Shown: positions 23,874 to 36,584 of the stretch, in pieces
Position numbering within the stretch: position 1 is the stretch's first letter
Layout: every line of letters begins with the position of its first letter
The notes under the pieces: model-generated
The model's database searches: none
Seen by the model: the letters and a program-made list of their open reading frames with translations, nothing else
Told to the model about the DNA's origin: nothing
Program-made: the position numbers and the translations under genes
Source of the DNA: Apus apus
Lineage: Eukaryota; Chordata; Aves; Apodiformes; Apodidae
Length of the DNA stretch: 64,000 nt
Direction: 5' to 3'
Assembly: GCF_020740795.1 (NCBI RefSeq)
Contig: NC_067286.1
Coordinates: 18,976,350 to 19,040,349 of the forward strand

Positions 23874-25403
23874 ATAATTTGAAAAATTACATCCTTCATG
23901 TGATCGGCAGATGGTGGTGTATTCCTTTCAGCAGGACCAAAATTTTTTGACAGGTAAGAGACTTCCTGAAGGAGATGCAGACAGCAGCAGTGGACCCTAA
24001 TGCCCAACTTGCAAAGCCTTTGAAGATGAAAAGGAAGATCTTTATTGCCATCCCAGCCAGGAGAATAGACAGGGACAGCAGACAATGACACAGGTGGTGC
24101 TTAAAACAAACTACCTATCATTTTACAGGAAAGAAAAACAAAAGCCAGAAGAGTCCCACTGTGTGGAGACTTCACAATCTATTACCTTCACCAGTTCTTT
24201 GCAGAGTCACAGCCTTAGCTGAGAATCTGCTTGGCTGGAACTGGTCTGCATAGTATATAGTAACAGGGGGCTTCAAAAGCCTTGCAAGGCAATGCAATAA
24301 AATAAATATAAAATAAATAAAATTAAAAGCAATCAATAAAGAAAACAGAATCAGCCAGGCAGGTTCTCATTTTTTCCCCATGTGAGACAATGCTATACGG
24401 AGAGGTGTGGCATCAATTTTCACAGCACACGTCTAGCCAGGAAGGGCAGGATGCCTCACCATGATGGTACCCAGGGAAGAGCCCCACAAGGGCTCTGTTT
24501 ACCCAGTGGAAGCCAATGCAATCCCTGCACGTACATTTAAGGCTCAAAAGTAATCTGAAACAGGTCCATTCTACACTCCCAGCCCATAAATACAATCCAA
24601 ATTGCGTCATCTCCTAACAATAAATGAATGACACTCACTTAAACCTCTACTGCAGTGCTACATAATCTAGATCCTTTCATTCTCCTTCTGATGCAAGTGC
24701 TAAACATGCTTTTGTACATCCTCTTAAGTACTCAATTTAAAAACCAATGGTAACTAGAGCATTACATTCAGCTGCTCCTGGAAAAAAAAAAAAAAAAAGG
24801 CATTCCCCTTCCCTCTCAATAGGTTCTTAGGAGGCTTGGACAGAAAATATTGACTAATTCAAACTTGCGCCACCAGGATGGCTGGAGTTGGGCACTAGGG
24901 ATGGGGGCAAACATGACTACTGAGTACCACTTGTGTCTGTGGTGTATGCAATAGGATGGCATATGGAGAGAGCCCTTACCTGTGTCCTGCAGCCAAGCAG
25001 TGCCCAAAATCCCATTTTAAGTCACCAAGCATGACACCGTAACTGCAGCATTCAACAGGAAAAATATCATCTTTTCTTTTAAAAATACTGAGTCCTCCTA
25101 AATCTCTTTCTTAGGGGATGACAGGATTATTCATTTCCAGTATTTCATTTTGACAAGGCTCAGGGAAATGAAGAAGCAAGTTTTTCTGTTCTCTTTGCAT
25201 GGCAGTAAAAGTTTTGGTAATGTTTTTTTCCTTGCTTATTCCTAACAATCTGCACTGTGACATTTTCCTGCATGGCACCTAGTGAAGTTTGCCTCCTGGC
25301 AGCGGCATCCTCCTCCTTTCTGAAACAAAAACATTCAGAAGTGTGGACACAGAGATCAGATGGGAAGAACAGGACAGCTCCCACTAAAAAAGCCATTAGC
25401 TGG
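23874..25403. other. Presumed intron with A-rich simple repeats
   Basis: An AAAT/AATAA-rich tract occurs at about 24295-24340, and a 17-bp A run at 24782-24798. I recognise no exon or RNA gene. Confidence 0.4.
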
Positions 25404-26417
25404 TGTGCTGGTTTGGTTCTGGCATGGTTCAAGTAGCGGGGGAGGCGTCCCAGGGGTGGCTCCTGAAAGAAGTCTACTAAAAGCTCCAAACTCAGGTAGG
25501 GAAGGCTGAACCATTTGAGAGACAATAAATGCGCCTCTTCCATTAACATATGAAAGAACTGATATACGAGCTGAGAGCACCGAAGAAGAGGTGCTGGAGA
25601 GGTGAGAGCAGTGCCAGAGTGAAGATCCCAACGCTGGTGAGGAAGGAGGTGGAACGAGGTGCCCAAGCAGAAGTTTCCTCGCAGCCTACGGGGAGATGGC
25701 AGGCTGTCCCCCTGCACTCATGGAGGAAAGTGGCAGAGCATCCCCTGAAGGCACCAGGAGGGGAAAATGTGGACCTGCAGCCCACATACTTGAATATGCA
25801 GCAGTGGAAGACCCCAGCGCCAGGGGAGGTGACTGTTCCCAAAGCAGCCCGTGACTCTGTGGGAAGCCCAGGCTGTCTCAGCTTGCTCCTGAGAGACTGC
25901 ACCTCGTTGGATGGACTCACGAAGGACAGGCTTGTGAAGGATTCCCTTTCATGGGAGGGACCCCGTGGGGAAACAGTCTGTAAGGAATCCTTCTTCTTGA
26001 GGAGGAAGGAGCGGCAGGAAGCACCAGCCTGTGAACTGACTCTAAACCCCATCCCCTGTCCCCCTGTGCTGCTGGGGGGAAGGAGGGAGAGAAACCGGGA
26101 ACAAAGTGATTTGGGCCCGGGAAAAAGGCATGGGTGGGGTTAACATATGCAAGCCCTGCTCTGTGTGTTGTCTGTGTCCCGTATGTGTTTGATTAGTGAG
26201 AAATTAAATTGTTGTATTTTCCCCAAGTTAAGTCTGTCTTGCCCCTGACCATAGATGGTGAGTGAAACCCTCCTTGCTCTTTGTCTTAACCCATGAGCTT
26301 CTAGCTGGCCTTTGTCCTCCCATCCCTCAGTGTGTGTCTGGGAGGCTTAGGGGGGGTTGGTAAGTGAGCAGCCACATGGCTGGTTCTTGGTTGTCAGGTT
26401 AGGCCCAAACCGCAACA
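25404..26417 (+). mobile_element. Solo LTR, ERVL-like, copy B (~1.01 kb)
   Basis: This is the same family and orientation as 1643-2679, beginning TGTGCTGGTTTGG and ending with AACCGCAACA. An ATTAAA signal lies at 26203-26208. Long shared blocks include the stretch equivalent to CTCTAAACCCCATCCCC followed by GGAAGGAGGGAGAG. No 5-bp target duplication is visible at these boundaries, so the flanks have diverged or the element recombined. A 197-codon frame (25550-26143) is contained entirely in the LTR and is not called as a gene. Confidence 0.8.
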
Positions 26418-27189
26418 GGAAAAACCCACTGTATAAAAAAAGGAGATTTATCTAACATGGAAGGCACATTATTTGTTTGGTTTTTTGTTTTGTTGTTTGT
26501 TTGGGTTTTTTTAAAGAAAAAAAATCATAGCTATGCATTCAATTAAAATAATTTTTTAAAAAGTCAATCACACACACACCAGCAGAACGTCTAAGAACTT
26601 CAACATGATCTAACTGTTGCACTATCCCTTACATACAATTCTGGTAAATTTTTTGCAATTCCCACTGCATACTGTTTCAGAGCCACATTCAAAGTTTTAA
26701 AAACCAGAAGCCTTTAACAACGTCTGCAAAAACATCCCTGTCCCCCTCAAAAAAAATTGTTATGAAGGCTACTCCCCAAATGATGCACAGAAAGACACTT
26801 TGCAGCTGTTTGTTGGAAGCAGCATTGGATTGACAATAGGACTGCTGCAGAGGACCTTATAACAAAACCAATGCCTGTTCGGCAGAGATACAAGCTTAGG
26901 AGAAGACAGGCAGTTTTAAAGATTTAAGGAAAATACTGTTAAATGGGGAAAACAAGGCATGCAATGATTAGCCAATTCCTCATGCAGCAGAAAATTTATT
27001 TCTTCCAGCCAACACAATGTCATCTTTGCTAACGCAGGCTGCTGTGGCAAGAGACATGACACAGGTGAACTGAGGACAAGCTCAGCAGTTTACTTTGAAT
27101 TTCCTGACTCCACTCCTGCCACCACCCACTGTGGTATTATTCATTAAGAAAACAGGATAAAGATTATAAAGGAAAGTAAGACATACAAT
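26418..27189. other. Presumed intron, T-rich and A-rich simple tracts
   Basis: A GTTTG/GTTTT-rich tract lies at about 26474-26515, followed by an A/T-rich stretch and a short CA run near 26571-26579. Nothing coding was recognised. Confidence 0.4.
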
Positions 27190-27915
27190 TATAGAATGTA
27201 TTGTGTTGGAAGGAACCTCTAAAAGTCATCCAGTCCAACCTCCTTACAATAAGTAGGGACATCTCCAACTGGAACAGATTGCTCAGAGTCCCATCAAACT
27301 TGACCTTGAAAGTCTCCAGGGATGGGGCCTCCACCTCTCTAGACAACCTGTTCCTGTGATCTACCACCCTCATATTAAATAGCTTTTTCCTAACGTCCAG
27401 CCTAAATCTACCCTTTTTATAGCTTAAAACCATTACCACTTATCCTGTCATTACATGCCCTAGTGGATAGGTCTTCCCCAGCCTTCTTATAGGCCCCTTT
27501 TTAGGTATTGGAAGGTTGCTGTAAGGTCCCCCTGTAGTCTTCTCTTCTTAAGGCTGAACAACCCCAACTCCCTCAGCCTGTCTGCAGAAGAGAGCTCCAG
27601 CCCTCTTGATAATTTTTGTTGCCCTCCTTTGGACAAGCTCCAACAGGTCCACATCCTTCTTGTGTTGGGGGCTCCAGAGCTGCTTGCAGCACTCAAGGTG
27701 AGGTCTCACTAGGAGTGAATAGACAGTCAGACTCACCTCTCCTCGATCTCCTGACCATACTTCTTTTGATACAGCCCAGGATGTGGTTGGCCTTCTGCGC
27801 TGCAGTTGCACATTGGTGGCTCATGTCCAGCTTCTCATCCACTAGTATCTCCAGATCTTCTTCCACAGAGCTTCTCTCAAGCATGTCTTCCCCCAGCCTG
27901 TATTGGTATCTCTAG
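27190..27915 (-). mobile_element. CR1 LINE 3' fragment
   Basis: The 3' end at about 27190 has a TATAGAATGTATTG remnant of the terminal repeat. CR1 3' UTR and ORF2 C-terminal sequence then follow in complement up to about 27915. Minus frames show [22 protein letters not shown] and a [10 protein letters not shown]-type motif. Several indels break the reading frame. Confidence 0.88.
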
Positions 27916-28911
27916 TAAAAATCTGGGGAAATGCTCACAACCTTATGGGTCAACCTAACTTGAGTTGGACACACGGCCGTAAGACCAGGTTGCAGCACAC
28001 CTTCTAGCCCTCTTGTAAGATCTGCAAAGACTGAAGATGTTCAGAGGCTGAACTACTCTGCCCATATATAATATTAAAAAGTCATAAGCTTATGAAAGCA
28101 AAGAAGAAAAAAAACTAAAATAACAAAGGGCTTGCATGAGATAGCCCTATTGCCACTGCTACATGTATACAGCTTGTTATTTTATAGTCAATTTTTACAA
28201 TTGTTTTGTGGCTATTTTTCTTGAGACTATAAAAGCAATCTCCTTCATATAGACCTTACAGGAGGAAAAGTAGAGACAGAAAAAGCTACCGCTCCTGGCA
28301 TTGCTCAAACAGACCTCTGCTCAGTTAGGCTTTTGAAGGCAGAAATTTATTATGGGAATTAATTAAAATAATTAACACAAGAGAAGCATGTCAGGGAGCA
28401 ACAGGCTCTTGAAGCTGCTCCCTGCTGCCTCCCCTGGGATGAGTATGACAACTCTTGGCTGCGCTCCCCCATATCCATCATGGATCAGGCAACTGGGAAG
28501 AGTCTGCTCACAGTCAAGTTTATGAATTGGTGAGCCCTCTCCCACATCATCTAGTTGTCCTAACTAATGAGCTCCTTTGTAAACCGAAGCCTTGACAGAC
28601 ACTCTCTGGCATATGGATACATAACACGTTCAGCATAACCACACTCCCAACCTGCCACCAGGCTCCTCCACCTTTTGTTCCATGCACCTCGTAGGACAAA
28701 AGCTGGCACTTCATAGACTTTCATACCACAGGAAGTCAGGTCAGAAGAAAGGTCCTCAACAGCATTTGACTCTGCTTTGCAAAGCCAGACTGTGCTGAGT
28801 TTCACCTCACAGTGGAAAGGACGCATAAGCATGACAAGTTCCATGGAAGTTTAGCCCTCAGAACCATTAATACCAATTACGCTGTGGCAAGTCACCTTGT
28901 TTAATGCGTAA
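27916..28911. other. Presumed intron, nothing recognised
   Basis: This is unique-looking sequence between two minus-strand CR1 copies. A 94-codon minus frame (28560-28844) has no recognisable similarity and no splice context that I can support. Confidence 0.4.
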
Positions 28912-29728
28912 CACAGAATCACAAGGGTTGGAAGGGACCTCTGAAGATCATCCATCATTTGAGCCCAACCCCCCTGCTGCAGCAGGAACACCTAGGGCAG
29001 ATCATACAGGAATGTGTCCAGATGGGTCTTGAAAGTCTCCAGAGAAGGAGAATCCACAACCTCTCTCTGGGCAGCCTGTTGCAGTGCTCCATCACCCTCA
29101 CAGTAAAGAAGCTTTTCCTCATGTTGAGGTAGAACTTCTGGTGTTGTAACTTGGTGCTGTTTCCCCTTGTCCTATCACAGGGCACCACTGAAAAGAGACT
29201 GGCCTGTTCTTGACATCCACCTTTCAGATATTTATAGACATTAATAAAGTCCTCCCTTAGTCTTTTTTTCTCAAGACTTAACAGCCCCAGGTCTCTCAGT
29301 CTTTCCTCATATGACAGATGCTCCACTCCCTTAATCATCCCTGTAGCCCTCCATTGGGCTCTTTCCAGCATATCTCTGTCCCTCTTGAACTGGGGAGCCC
29401 AGAACTAGACACAATACTCCAGATGTGGTCTTACTAGGGCAGAGCAGAGGAGGAGGAGAACCTCCCTTGACCTGCTGGCTACACTGTTCTTAATGCATCC
29501 CAGGATACTTTTGGCTCTCTAGGCCACAAGGGCACATTGCTGTCTCATGGATAACCTGTTGTCCACCAGGACCCCATGGTCCTTCTCCATGGGGCTACTT
29601 TCTAACAGGTCAACCCCTAATCTATATGGGTGCATGGTGTTTTTTCTCCCCAGGTACAGGACTCTACAGTTATTCTTGTTGAACCTCATTACATTTATCT
29701 CTGCCCAGCTCTCCAGTCTGTCTAGATC

Positions 29729-30652
29729 TCACTGAATGGCTGCACAGTCTTCAGGTATATCAGCCAGTCCTCCCAGCTTCATATCATCAGCAAACTTGCT
29801 GAGAATACAATCCATCCCCTCATCCAGGTCATTGATTAAGATGTTGAATAAGACTAGGCCCAGTATTGACCCCTGGGGAACACCACTGGTCACAGGTCTC
29901 CAACTAGACTGCACTGTTGATCACAACCCTCTGGGCTCTATTGTTTAGCCAGTTCTTGATCCATCTCACTGTCCACTCTTGTAACTCACACTTCCTGAGC
30001 TTATCCACAAGGATGTCATGGGAGACAGTGTGAAAAGCCTGGCTAAAATTGAGAAAGACAACATACACTGTTCTCCCTGTATCTAGCCATTCTGTCACAT
30101 CATCATAGAAGGCTATCGGATTAGTCAGACACAATTTTCTCTTGGTGAATCCATGCTGGCTACTCCTGATAACCTTTTTTTCCATGTGCTTAGAGATGAC
30201 CCCCAAAATGAGCTGCTCCATCATCTTTCCAGGGATGGAGGTAAGGCTCACCAGTCTCTAGTTACCCTGGTCCTGTTTCTTGTCCTTCTTGAAGACTGGA
30301 GTGGCATTAGCTTTCCTCCAGACCTCAGGCACCCCTCCTGTTTTCCTGGACTTTTCAAATAAAATGGAGAGCAGTTATCAATAGCTTCTGCCAGCTCCCT
30401 CAGCACACATGGGTGCACCCCATCAGGGCCCATGGATTTATAGATGTCCAGTTCCCTTAATTGATCTTTAACCCAGTCTACTTCAATCACAGTAAAGTCT
30501 TCCTCACTCCTGACTTCTGTGATCTGGAAGTTTTGGGAATTCTGAGGGTCAGCCTTAGCAGTAAAGACTGAGGCGAAGAAGGCATTAAGTAACTCCACCT
30601 TCTCTATGTCCTGCATCACCAGGGCACCCACTTCATTCAGCAGTGGGCCCAC
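29729..30652 (-). pseudogene. CR1 reverse-transcriptase region, frameshifted
   Basis: Three overlapping frames (30652-30248, 30251-29904, 29914-29729) together cover the reverse-transcriptase fingers and palm. Recognisable are SMGPDGVHPCVLRELA, SQHGFTKRKLCLTNPIAFYD, a motif A reading FLNFSQAFHTVSHDIL in which the usual catalytic Asp is Asn, [20 protein letters not shown], and the FADD catalytic motif. The frame breaks and the altered motif A show that the enzyme is not functional. Confidence 0.85.
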
Positions 30653-31425
30653 ATTTCCTCTGGTCTTCCTTTTATCTCCAATGTACTTGAAGAAGCGTTT
30701 CTTGTTGTCCTTGATTTCCCTTGCCAGGAGGCCTTAGCTTTCCTTGTTGCATTCCTACACTCTCTAACCACATTCTTGTATTCTTCCCAAGTGGTCAACC
30801 CCTTATTCCATGATCTATAAACTTTCTTCCACTTAATTTTGTTCAGTAGTTCCCTGCTTAACCATGCAGGTCTCCTGGTTCTCTTACTGGATTTCTTACT
30901 TTTCAGGGCACTTTGATCTTGATCTTGGATTAGGTGGTGCTTGAATATTAACCAACTCTCTTGGGGCCCCTTTCCTTCCAGTACCCGATTCCATTGGATT
31001 TCTCCAAGCAGTTCCTTGAAAAGGCCAAAATTAACTCTTCTGAAAGCCAGGGGTTTGACCCTGCTACATGCTTGGTACCAGCTGCATATGATTCTGAACT
31101 CTACCATCTCATGGTCACTATAACCAAGGCTGCCCCCAACTTTAATATTTTCTACCAGTCCCTCTTTGTTTGTCAATACGAGGTCTAGTAGTACACCTCT
31201 CCTTCTTGGTTTCTGCACCACCTGAGTCAAAAAGTTATCATCAAGGCACTGGAGGAACCTCCTGGACTGTGCCTGCCTGGCTGAGTGGTCTTCCCAGCAG
31301 GTATCAGGGTGATTGAAGTCCCCCATGAGAACAAAGGCCTCTGATTGTGAGGCAACTCTCAGCTGCCTGTAGAAGGTCTCATCAACATCCTCATCCTGAT
31401 CCAATGGCCTGTAATAAACACCCAC
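30637..31425 (-). pseudogene. CR1 endonuclease and linker, 262-codon intact stretch
   Basis: The frame begins inside the apurinic-type endonuclease domain with GVYYRPLDQDEDVDE. It contains GDFNHPDTCW and, further on, LGYSDHEMVEF, the GDFN and SDH catalytic motifs of this enzyme family. A basic linker rich in Lys and Arg follows. The N-terminal part of the domain (YANAHSMG and AITETWWD words) is in another frame at 31521-31892, separated by a break. It is the longest open frame in the window and is transposon-derived. Confidence 0.88.
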
Positions 31426-32330
31426 AACACTGTCCCTCGTTATTAGTCTGCCCCTTAATATTTACCCACAGACTTTCAACTCTCTTCATCCACCCCCAGG
31501 GAGAGCTCAACACATTCCAGTTACTCTCTCACATAAAGAACAACTTCACCACCTTGCCTTGCTGGCCTATCTTTCCTAAAAAGGATGTACCCATCCATGA
31601 CATTCCAGTCGTGTAAGCTATCCCACCATGTCTCAGTGATTGCAATGAGATCATGGCCGTACAACCACACACAGATGATCTCTAGTTCTTCCTGTTCATT
31701 CCCCATGCTGTGTGCATTAGTGTATAAGCATTTCAAAGAGGGGGAAAATACTAGCATGTCACCCCACAAGTTCTGGGCCACAACACCCAGGCACCTTTCT
31801 AGCAAACCCAGCTGTATCCCCATCTCCCTTTGAACCGGGTTTAAAGCTCTCTGGATGAGACCTGGTAACTCTTGTCCTCTTGTTGCCCACATGCTGATTT
31901 TCAGTGGGCCTGGTTTTATCCCCTACCCCCTTCAAAACTAGTTTGAAGTCCTCTCAATGAACCCCACTAACTTCTGGTCAAGAATCCTTCTCCTTGTTGA
32001 TAGTTCTACACCATTTTTTTCTAGCAGATCCAGTGCCATGTAAACATCTCCACGACTGAAAAACCCAAGTTCATCCAATGGCACCAGCCGCTAAGCCATT
32101 TGTTAATCAGCTGTGTTTTCCTAGTCATTTCAGCTGTCCCTGCCACTGAAGGAACTGAGGAAAAGACCACTGTGCTTCTGATCCCACAAGCATTCAGCCC
32201 ATCTGTCATCTTTGGTCCATGATCTCCTCCTCCCTTCAAGGGAAGGACGTGTCCATGGCATACTTCAACGTGAACAGCAGTATTTTGGTGGTGTATTGCC
32301 ACAAGGTTCTTTAGGATCATGAAAGACTAA

Positions 32331-32724
32331 AGAAAATTGCTTGCATTTCGAGCAAGAGCTGGAGAAGTCTGCAGTGCTCTGTTGTGGCATAGGGGAAAAA
32401 GAGCAACCAAATGCTTTTTGGAGAGCAGACTACAGCAGCCTGGTTTTACTGATGCTATTCCTAAAGTAACAGCAGTCACATTCTGGTAAAATCTTGCACA
32501 CTCAGCAAATACAAGCCTCATAAGAAAATCACGCCAGGTAACATGGGATGACCCAAAAAGCAAAAGGACAGGTCCCACCGAGCCATCAGAATGCAGCCAG
32601 GCAGGCAGCTGTTTCCTCTGCTCAGACCCATCATCAATTAAACTAGTCATCGTAGTGTTTGGGAGTCCTTGCCATGGACAAAGGCCCTTCTCAATCTCAT
32701 CCAGCACCATTCACCAGAAGATCA
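32331..32724. other. Gap between two CR1 copies, nothing recognised
   Basis: About 400 bp lie between the 5' side of the long CR1 and the 3' end of the next one. The 127-codon minus frame here has no recognisable content. Confidence 0.4.
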
Positions 32725-33417
32725 CAGAAAATCATCAGGATCCAACCTCGCTGCTATGAACAGAGACACCTCACACTAGACCAGGCTGCACAAAGCCTCA
32801 TCCAACCTGGTCTTAAACACCTCCATGGAGGGCACTTCCACAACCTCCCTAGGCAACCTATTCCAGTGCCTTACTACCCTCATGGTGAAGAGTTTCTTCC
32901 TAATGTCTAACTTAAATCTACCCTCTTTCAGTTGAAAACCATTACCCCTTGTCCTATCACTACCCTTTCTGGTGACAAGCCCCTCCACAGCTTTCCTGTA
33001 GCCCCTTCAGGTACTGGAAGGCCACTACAAGGTCTCCCTCAAGCCTTCTCTTCTCCAGGCTGAACAGCCCCAACCCTCTCAGCCTGTCTTCATAGGAGAG
33101 GTGCTCTAGCCCTCTGATCATCTTTGTAGTCCTCCTCTGGACCTTTTCCAACAGGTCCACGTCTTTTTTGTGCTGAGGGCTCCAGAACAGTACACAGTAC
33201 TCCAGGTGGGGTCTCACCAGAGCAGAGAGGCAGAATCACCTCCCTGGCCCTGCTGTCTGTGCCCCTTTTGATGCAGCCCAGGACGTGGTTGGCTCTCGGG
33301 GCTGCAAGCACACGCTGGTGTCTTAAGTTGACCTTCTCACCTATTACCACCCCCAGGGTCTTCTCCTCAGGGCTGTGCTCTATCCATTCTCCCCCCAGCC
33401 TTTGTTTGTGCCTGGAT
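32725..33417 (-). mobile_element. CR1 LINE 3' fragment
   Basis: The 3' UTR in complement (CACACTAGACCAGGCTGC, then CCTTGTCCTATCACTACCC) runs into the ORF2 C terminus. Minus frames give [20 protein letters not shown] and [20 protein letters not shown]. It is little diverged apart from a few indels. It lies in the same orientation directly behind the long copy. Confidence 0.9.
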
Positions 33418-36363
33418 GGGGAAGGAGGACAGTATTAAGAAAATCCCGTTGGAAAGAGAAACCAAGAGACACAGGGAAAGTTTCACCAAAACCAGTCACC
33501 GCCCAGTTTCTACTCTGTTGCTGTATATGGTACTCCAATCCTCTCAACATGGACCAGCATAGAGAAAAAACAAGGCTTAGCACAGAAGTAGAGATTTGTA
33601 GGCTTAACTTCTAGCCTGCTCACTTCATCAGTTTCCTTGAGCAAGAGCCCTTATCCATCCATGATTACTTGCACAAATTCCCCTTTGCCTCCAAAGTCCT
33701 TACCAAGTAATACATCTATATGCACAAAGCAGAAATCAAAGACACGTTTTAAAAAAATAATCTTTTCCGAGGGAAGACCAGAAAATCCCATAACAAACAC
33801 AGAACTGTCCTCCCCATGCATCACGGTAAATGAAGCTGATGGAAAGTGTACTGTCTACTGCAGAGCATGATGATCAATTGACTGGATGCATTATTGTTTT
33901 CATCAAACCATCTCAAGCAGTAGTGCTCTTGCATAGGAGTCTATGGGTTGGGCTTTGTGTGTCTTGGATTTTTGTATGTACAGACATCAACTCTGGCAAT
34001 CTTGAGGAAATGAGGCTGGTTATTTTCTTATCACAGCACTTGGCAACCTGAAAACGGTTCGTTTGCAGCTTTCAGTACTTTTAACTGAGTGATTAAAATG
34101 AAGAGAGCAGTCAGCTCTGTCTTTCTCTAGATGAACCACTGAGATCATACTGTTAGCATTCATCATTCACTTTATTTTTATCTGGAAAGACAGCACAAAG
34201 GGGTGTCCAGCTACAGAATGAAAAGGCTGATAAATTGCCTAATGTTTCAGCAAGAGAATAAACGTGAGATGTTCAACAAAAATGCTTGTTGAGGAACAAA
34301 GATGTTCCTCATGTGAACATGTTTCCAAATTCCTTCTCTTCAGGATGTTCAACTCCTCCAGTAAGAATACAAATGCAATGAAGCACAGAACACTTCCTCA
34401 AGTAAGTCTGCCATTACCCTATTTTCTCTCCAATTAGAAGGTCAGTTCAAATCCTTTCCAAAGCATCCACAAAGTGTTTGCCTAAATGCAGGCTCCAGAA
34501 CAGTAGTCAAGGCAGACAGAATATTGTAATGAAATATTGAGCTGTGAGCATCACAGCAAAAAGTATCTATGTACTGAGTCAAGAAAAAAAGTAACGTGCA
34601 GGAGCTACTGGTGTCATGCAAACCATATTAGGAAAAAAATAACAACTGTTCACAATTAAAACCCTTGAGACACTAGATTAAAAAAGTCAAACAGAAGGAA
34701 AAAATATTTCTTCCAAATGACCCACAACTGGGCTGTGGTATGTTTTGCTACTCAGAGCAAGTTATAGAAAGAGTCTGCAAAGTAACATGCAAACTGTAGA
34801 AGAATGAGACTGTGAGTTAAACCAGCAGCTCATTCTCATCCGCTGATGATCCACTCTGGTTGTCACTAGGGATGGATACTGGCTGAGTTGGACCTTGGCT
34901 GGACTCAGTGTTGTAACCCTTCCACTCATGAGCTACCACACATTGGCATTACAGCAAAGCTGGGAGAAGTTTGAGCACTAAAGTTCTGGCATCTCTGCAA
35001 TATGAGCAGACCAAGGAGGGATCATAGATACTTCTGTCCTTGCAGAGAACAACCACCACCTGCTCTTTCTTGGACAGAAGGTTCCAAGGGAAAACATTGT
35101 TTTCTCTGGTGCAGCGTCCCAGTGAGACACAGCATGTCCTGTCTTCTCCACAGTGTGCCACTCTGGAACAGAAACTCCTAGTGTTCAAATGGACAAGAAC
35201 AAGTGCAGCTACCCTTCATCAATCCAAAGGCAGGACTGAGATACCCAGCAAGTTGCACAAAATGTATACAGTATCCACAACCATCAACCATTACAAAAGG
35301 CATCTGCTCTCATGATTAATGGGCCACAAGCTTTAGAGGAAATCAGAGGACATCTCCATCTGCCTGGACACACCTGCCCCACTGACCACTGCAATCTCAG
35401 ATGCTGCAACAAGCAGATCATGCTTACAAAACTCTTGCACCACCAGACAGGATGAACTCCCAGAAAAACACTCCAGGATCACTCTCTACACCACGTTTTC
35501 CACAGCAAACACTTACCAAAACCATTAATTGGTAGATTATGCTGGAAGGTTCTAAAAACCAGTATACACATAAGGAATAGGAAGCCAGTGCTGTGTCATA
35601 CTACTGAACAGACAGGGCTTTAAGTCATTTTATTCCTGCACTTCTCCTCTGGCAGTTGAAGGACTAAGGCACTGATTCCAAGCTGTTCCTCTGTTTGACC
35701 AAGTACCCAAGTTGAACCCTGGCAAAAGCAAACTTCCCAGGGCAGCTTCAGGGAAAACATTTCTCATTAACAGCAGAAATGTTCGTAGCAAGGAGGAAGC
35801 TGATCACCTTCACTTTTGGGTTGCTCTGTCAGAATATGCATGAATGCAGCAAGGAATGGGAAACAGGTTAATGGCTCATGCAGAGGACACCTTCATTCCC
35901 CCTGAACCAGGGGAAAGAAGCAACACCAGTAATATAGAGCAGAGACCAACAATCCTTATTCCTGTGGCAACCAATCATCTAGAACAAATCAGCAGCAACA
36001 AAAATTAGGTGGAGGTCTCTTCTGAAGGTTTTTAGCCACATCTGCCTTGATAACGGAAATCTAAGGACTTTATGCAGATCATTCAACTCACTTCCAAGCA
36101 CTCCATGCCTCAATGTCAGAAATTGTGTGTGTGTGTGTGTGTGTAAGAGGAAACATTTGCTCACTGCTGTAGCTACTTTCCAACCAGGCTGACCAAACCT
36201 TTCTTTTTTCTCTGCACTCTTCCTGACCTTCTCACTCTCAGCAGCTGCTTCAAGCATCCAAGCACACTATGAGTAAGCAGGCACTCTCACATCATGTCAC
36301 TCACTTCTGTATACAAGGTGCCAAGACTCTGAAAGAATTAAAATGATAGGCTACTACAATTTT
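33418..36363. other. Presumed intron, nothing recognised apart from a GT repeat
   Basis: No exon, RNA gene or transposon was recognised. The only simple repeat of note is the TG/GT run at 36125-36144. Confidence 0.4.
36125..36144 (+). repeat. (GT)10 microsatellite
   Basis: Ten uninterrupted GT units. It is a candidate length-polymorphic marker. Confidence 0.9.
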
Positions 36364-36584
36364 ATAGAATCATAGAATCATAGAATCCTAGGGGTTGGAA
36401 GGGACCTCAAAAGATCATCTAGTCCAGCCCCCCTGCCAGAGCAGGGTCACCTAGAGTACATCACACAGGAATGCGTCCAGGTGGGTTTTGAATGTCTCCA
36501 GTGAAGAAGACTCCACAACCTCTCTGGGCAGCCTGTTCCAGCGCTCTGTCACTCTAACAGTAAAAAAATTTTTTCTGATATTCA
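36364..36584 (-). mobile_element. CR1 LINE short 3' end fragment
   Basis: This fragment carries three copies of the terminal repeat in complement (ATAGAATCATAGAATCATAG), then GGTTGGAAGGGACCTC and a CAGCCCCCCTGCC block. It stops after about 220 bp in the 3' UTR. It is the same subfamily as 28912-32330. Confidence 0.93.

Larger units (their letters stand above)
28912..32330 (-). mobile_element. CR1 LINE, near full-length copy of a second subfamily (~3.4 kb)
   Basis: The 3' end (CAGAATCACAAGGGTTGG in complement) begins at about 28912. In order toward higher coordinates there are the 3' UTR, the ORF2 C-terminal region, reverse transcriptase, endonuclease, and the end of ORF1 (a VVFSSVPSV ... INKWLSGWCHWMNLGF stretch, the esterase C-terminal part). 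The 3' UTR resembles the fragment at 36364-36584 more than the others, so these two belong to one subfamily. Several frameshifts and stops make it inactive. The 5' limit is approximate. Confidence 0.88.

Noticed and set aside
25550-26143. 197-codon plus-strand frame as a host protein
   Set aside because: It lies wholly inside an LTR present in another copy, and one block is out of frame between copies.
30637-31425. Longest open frame in the window (262 codons) as a possible host gene
   Set aside because: GDFN and SDH endonuclease motifs and its position in a CR1 show it is retrotransposon ORF2.
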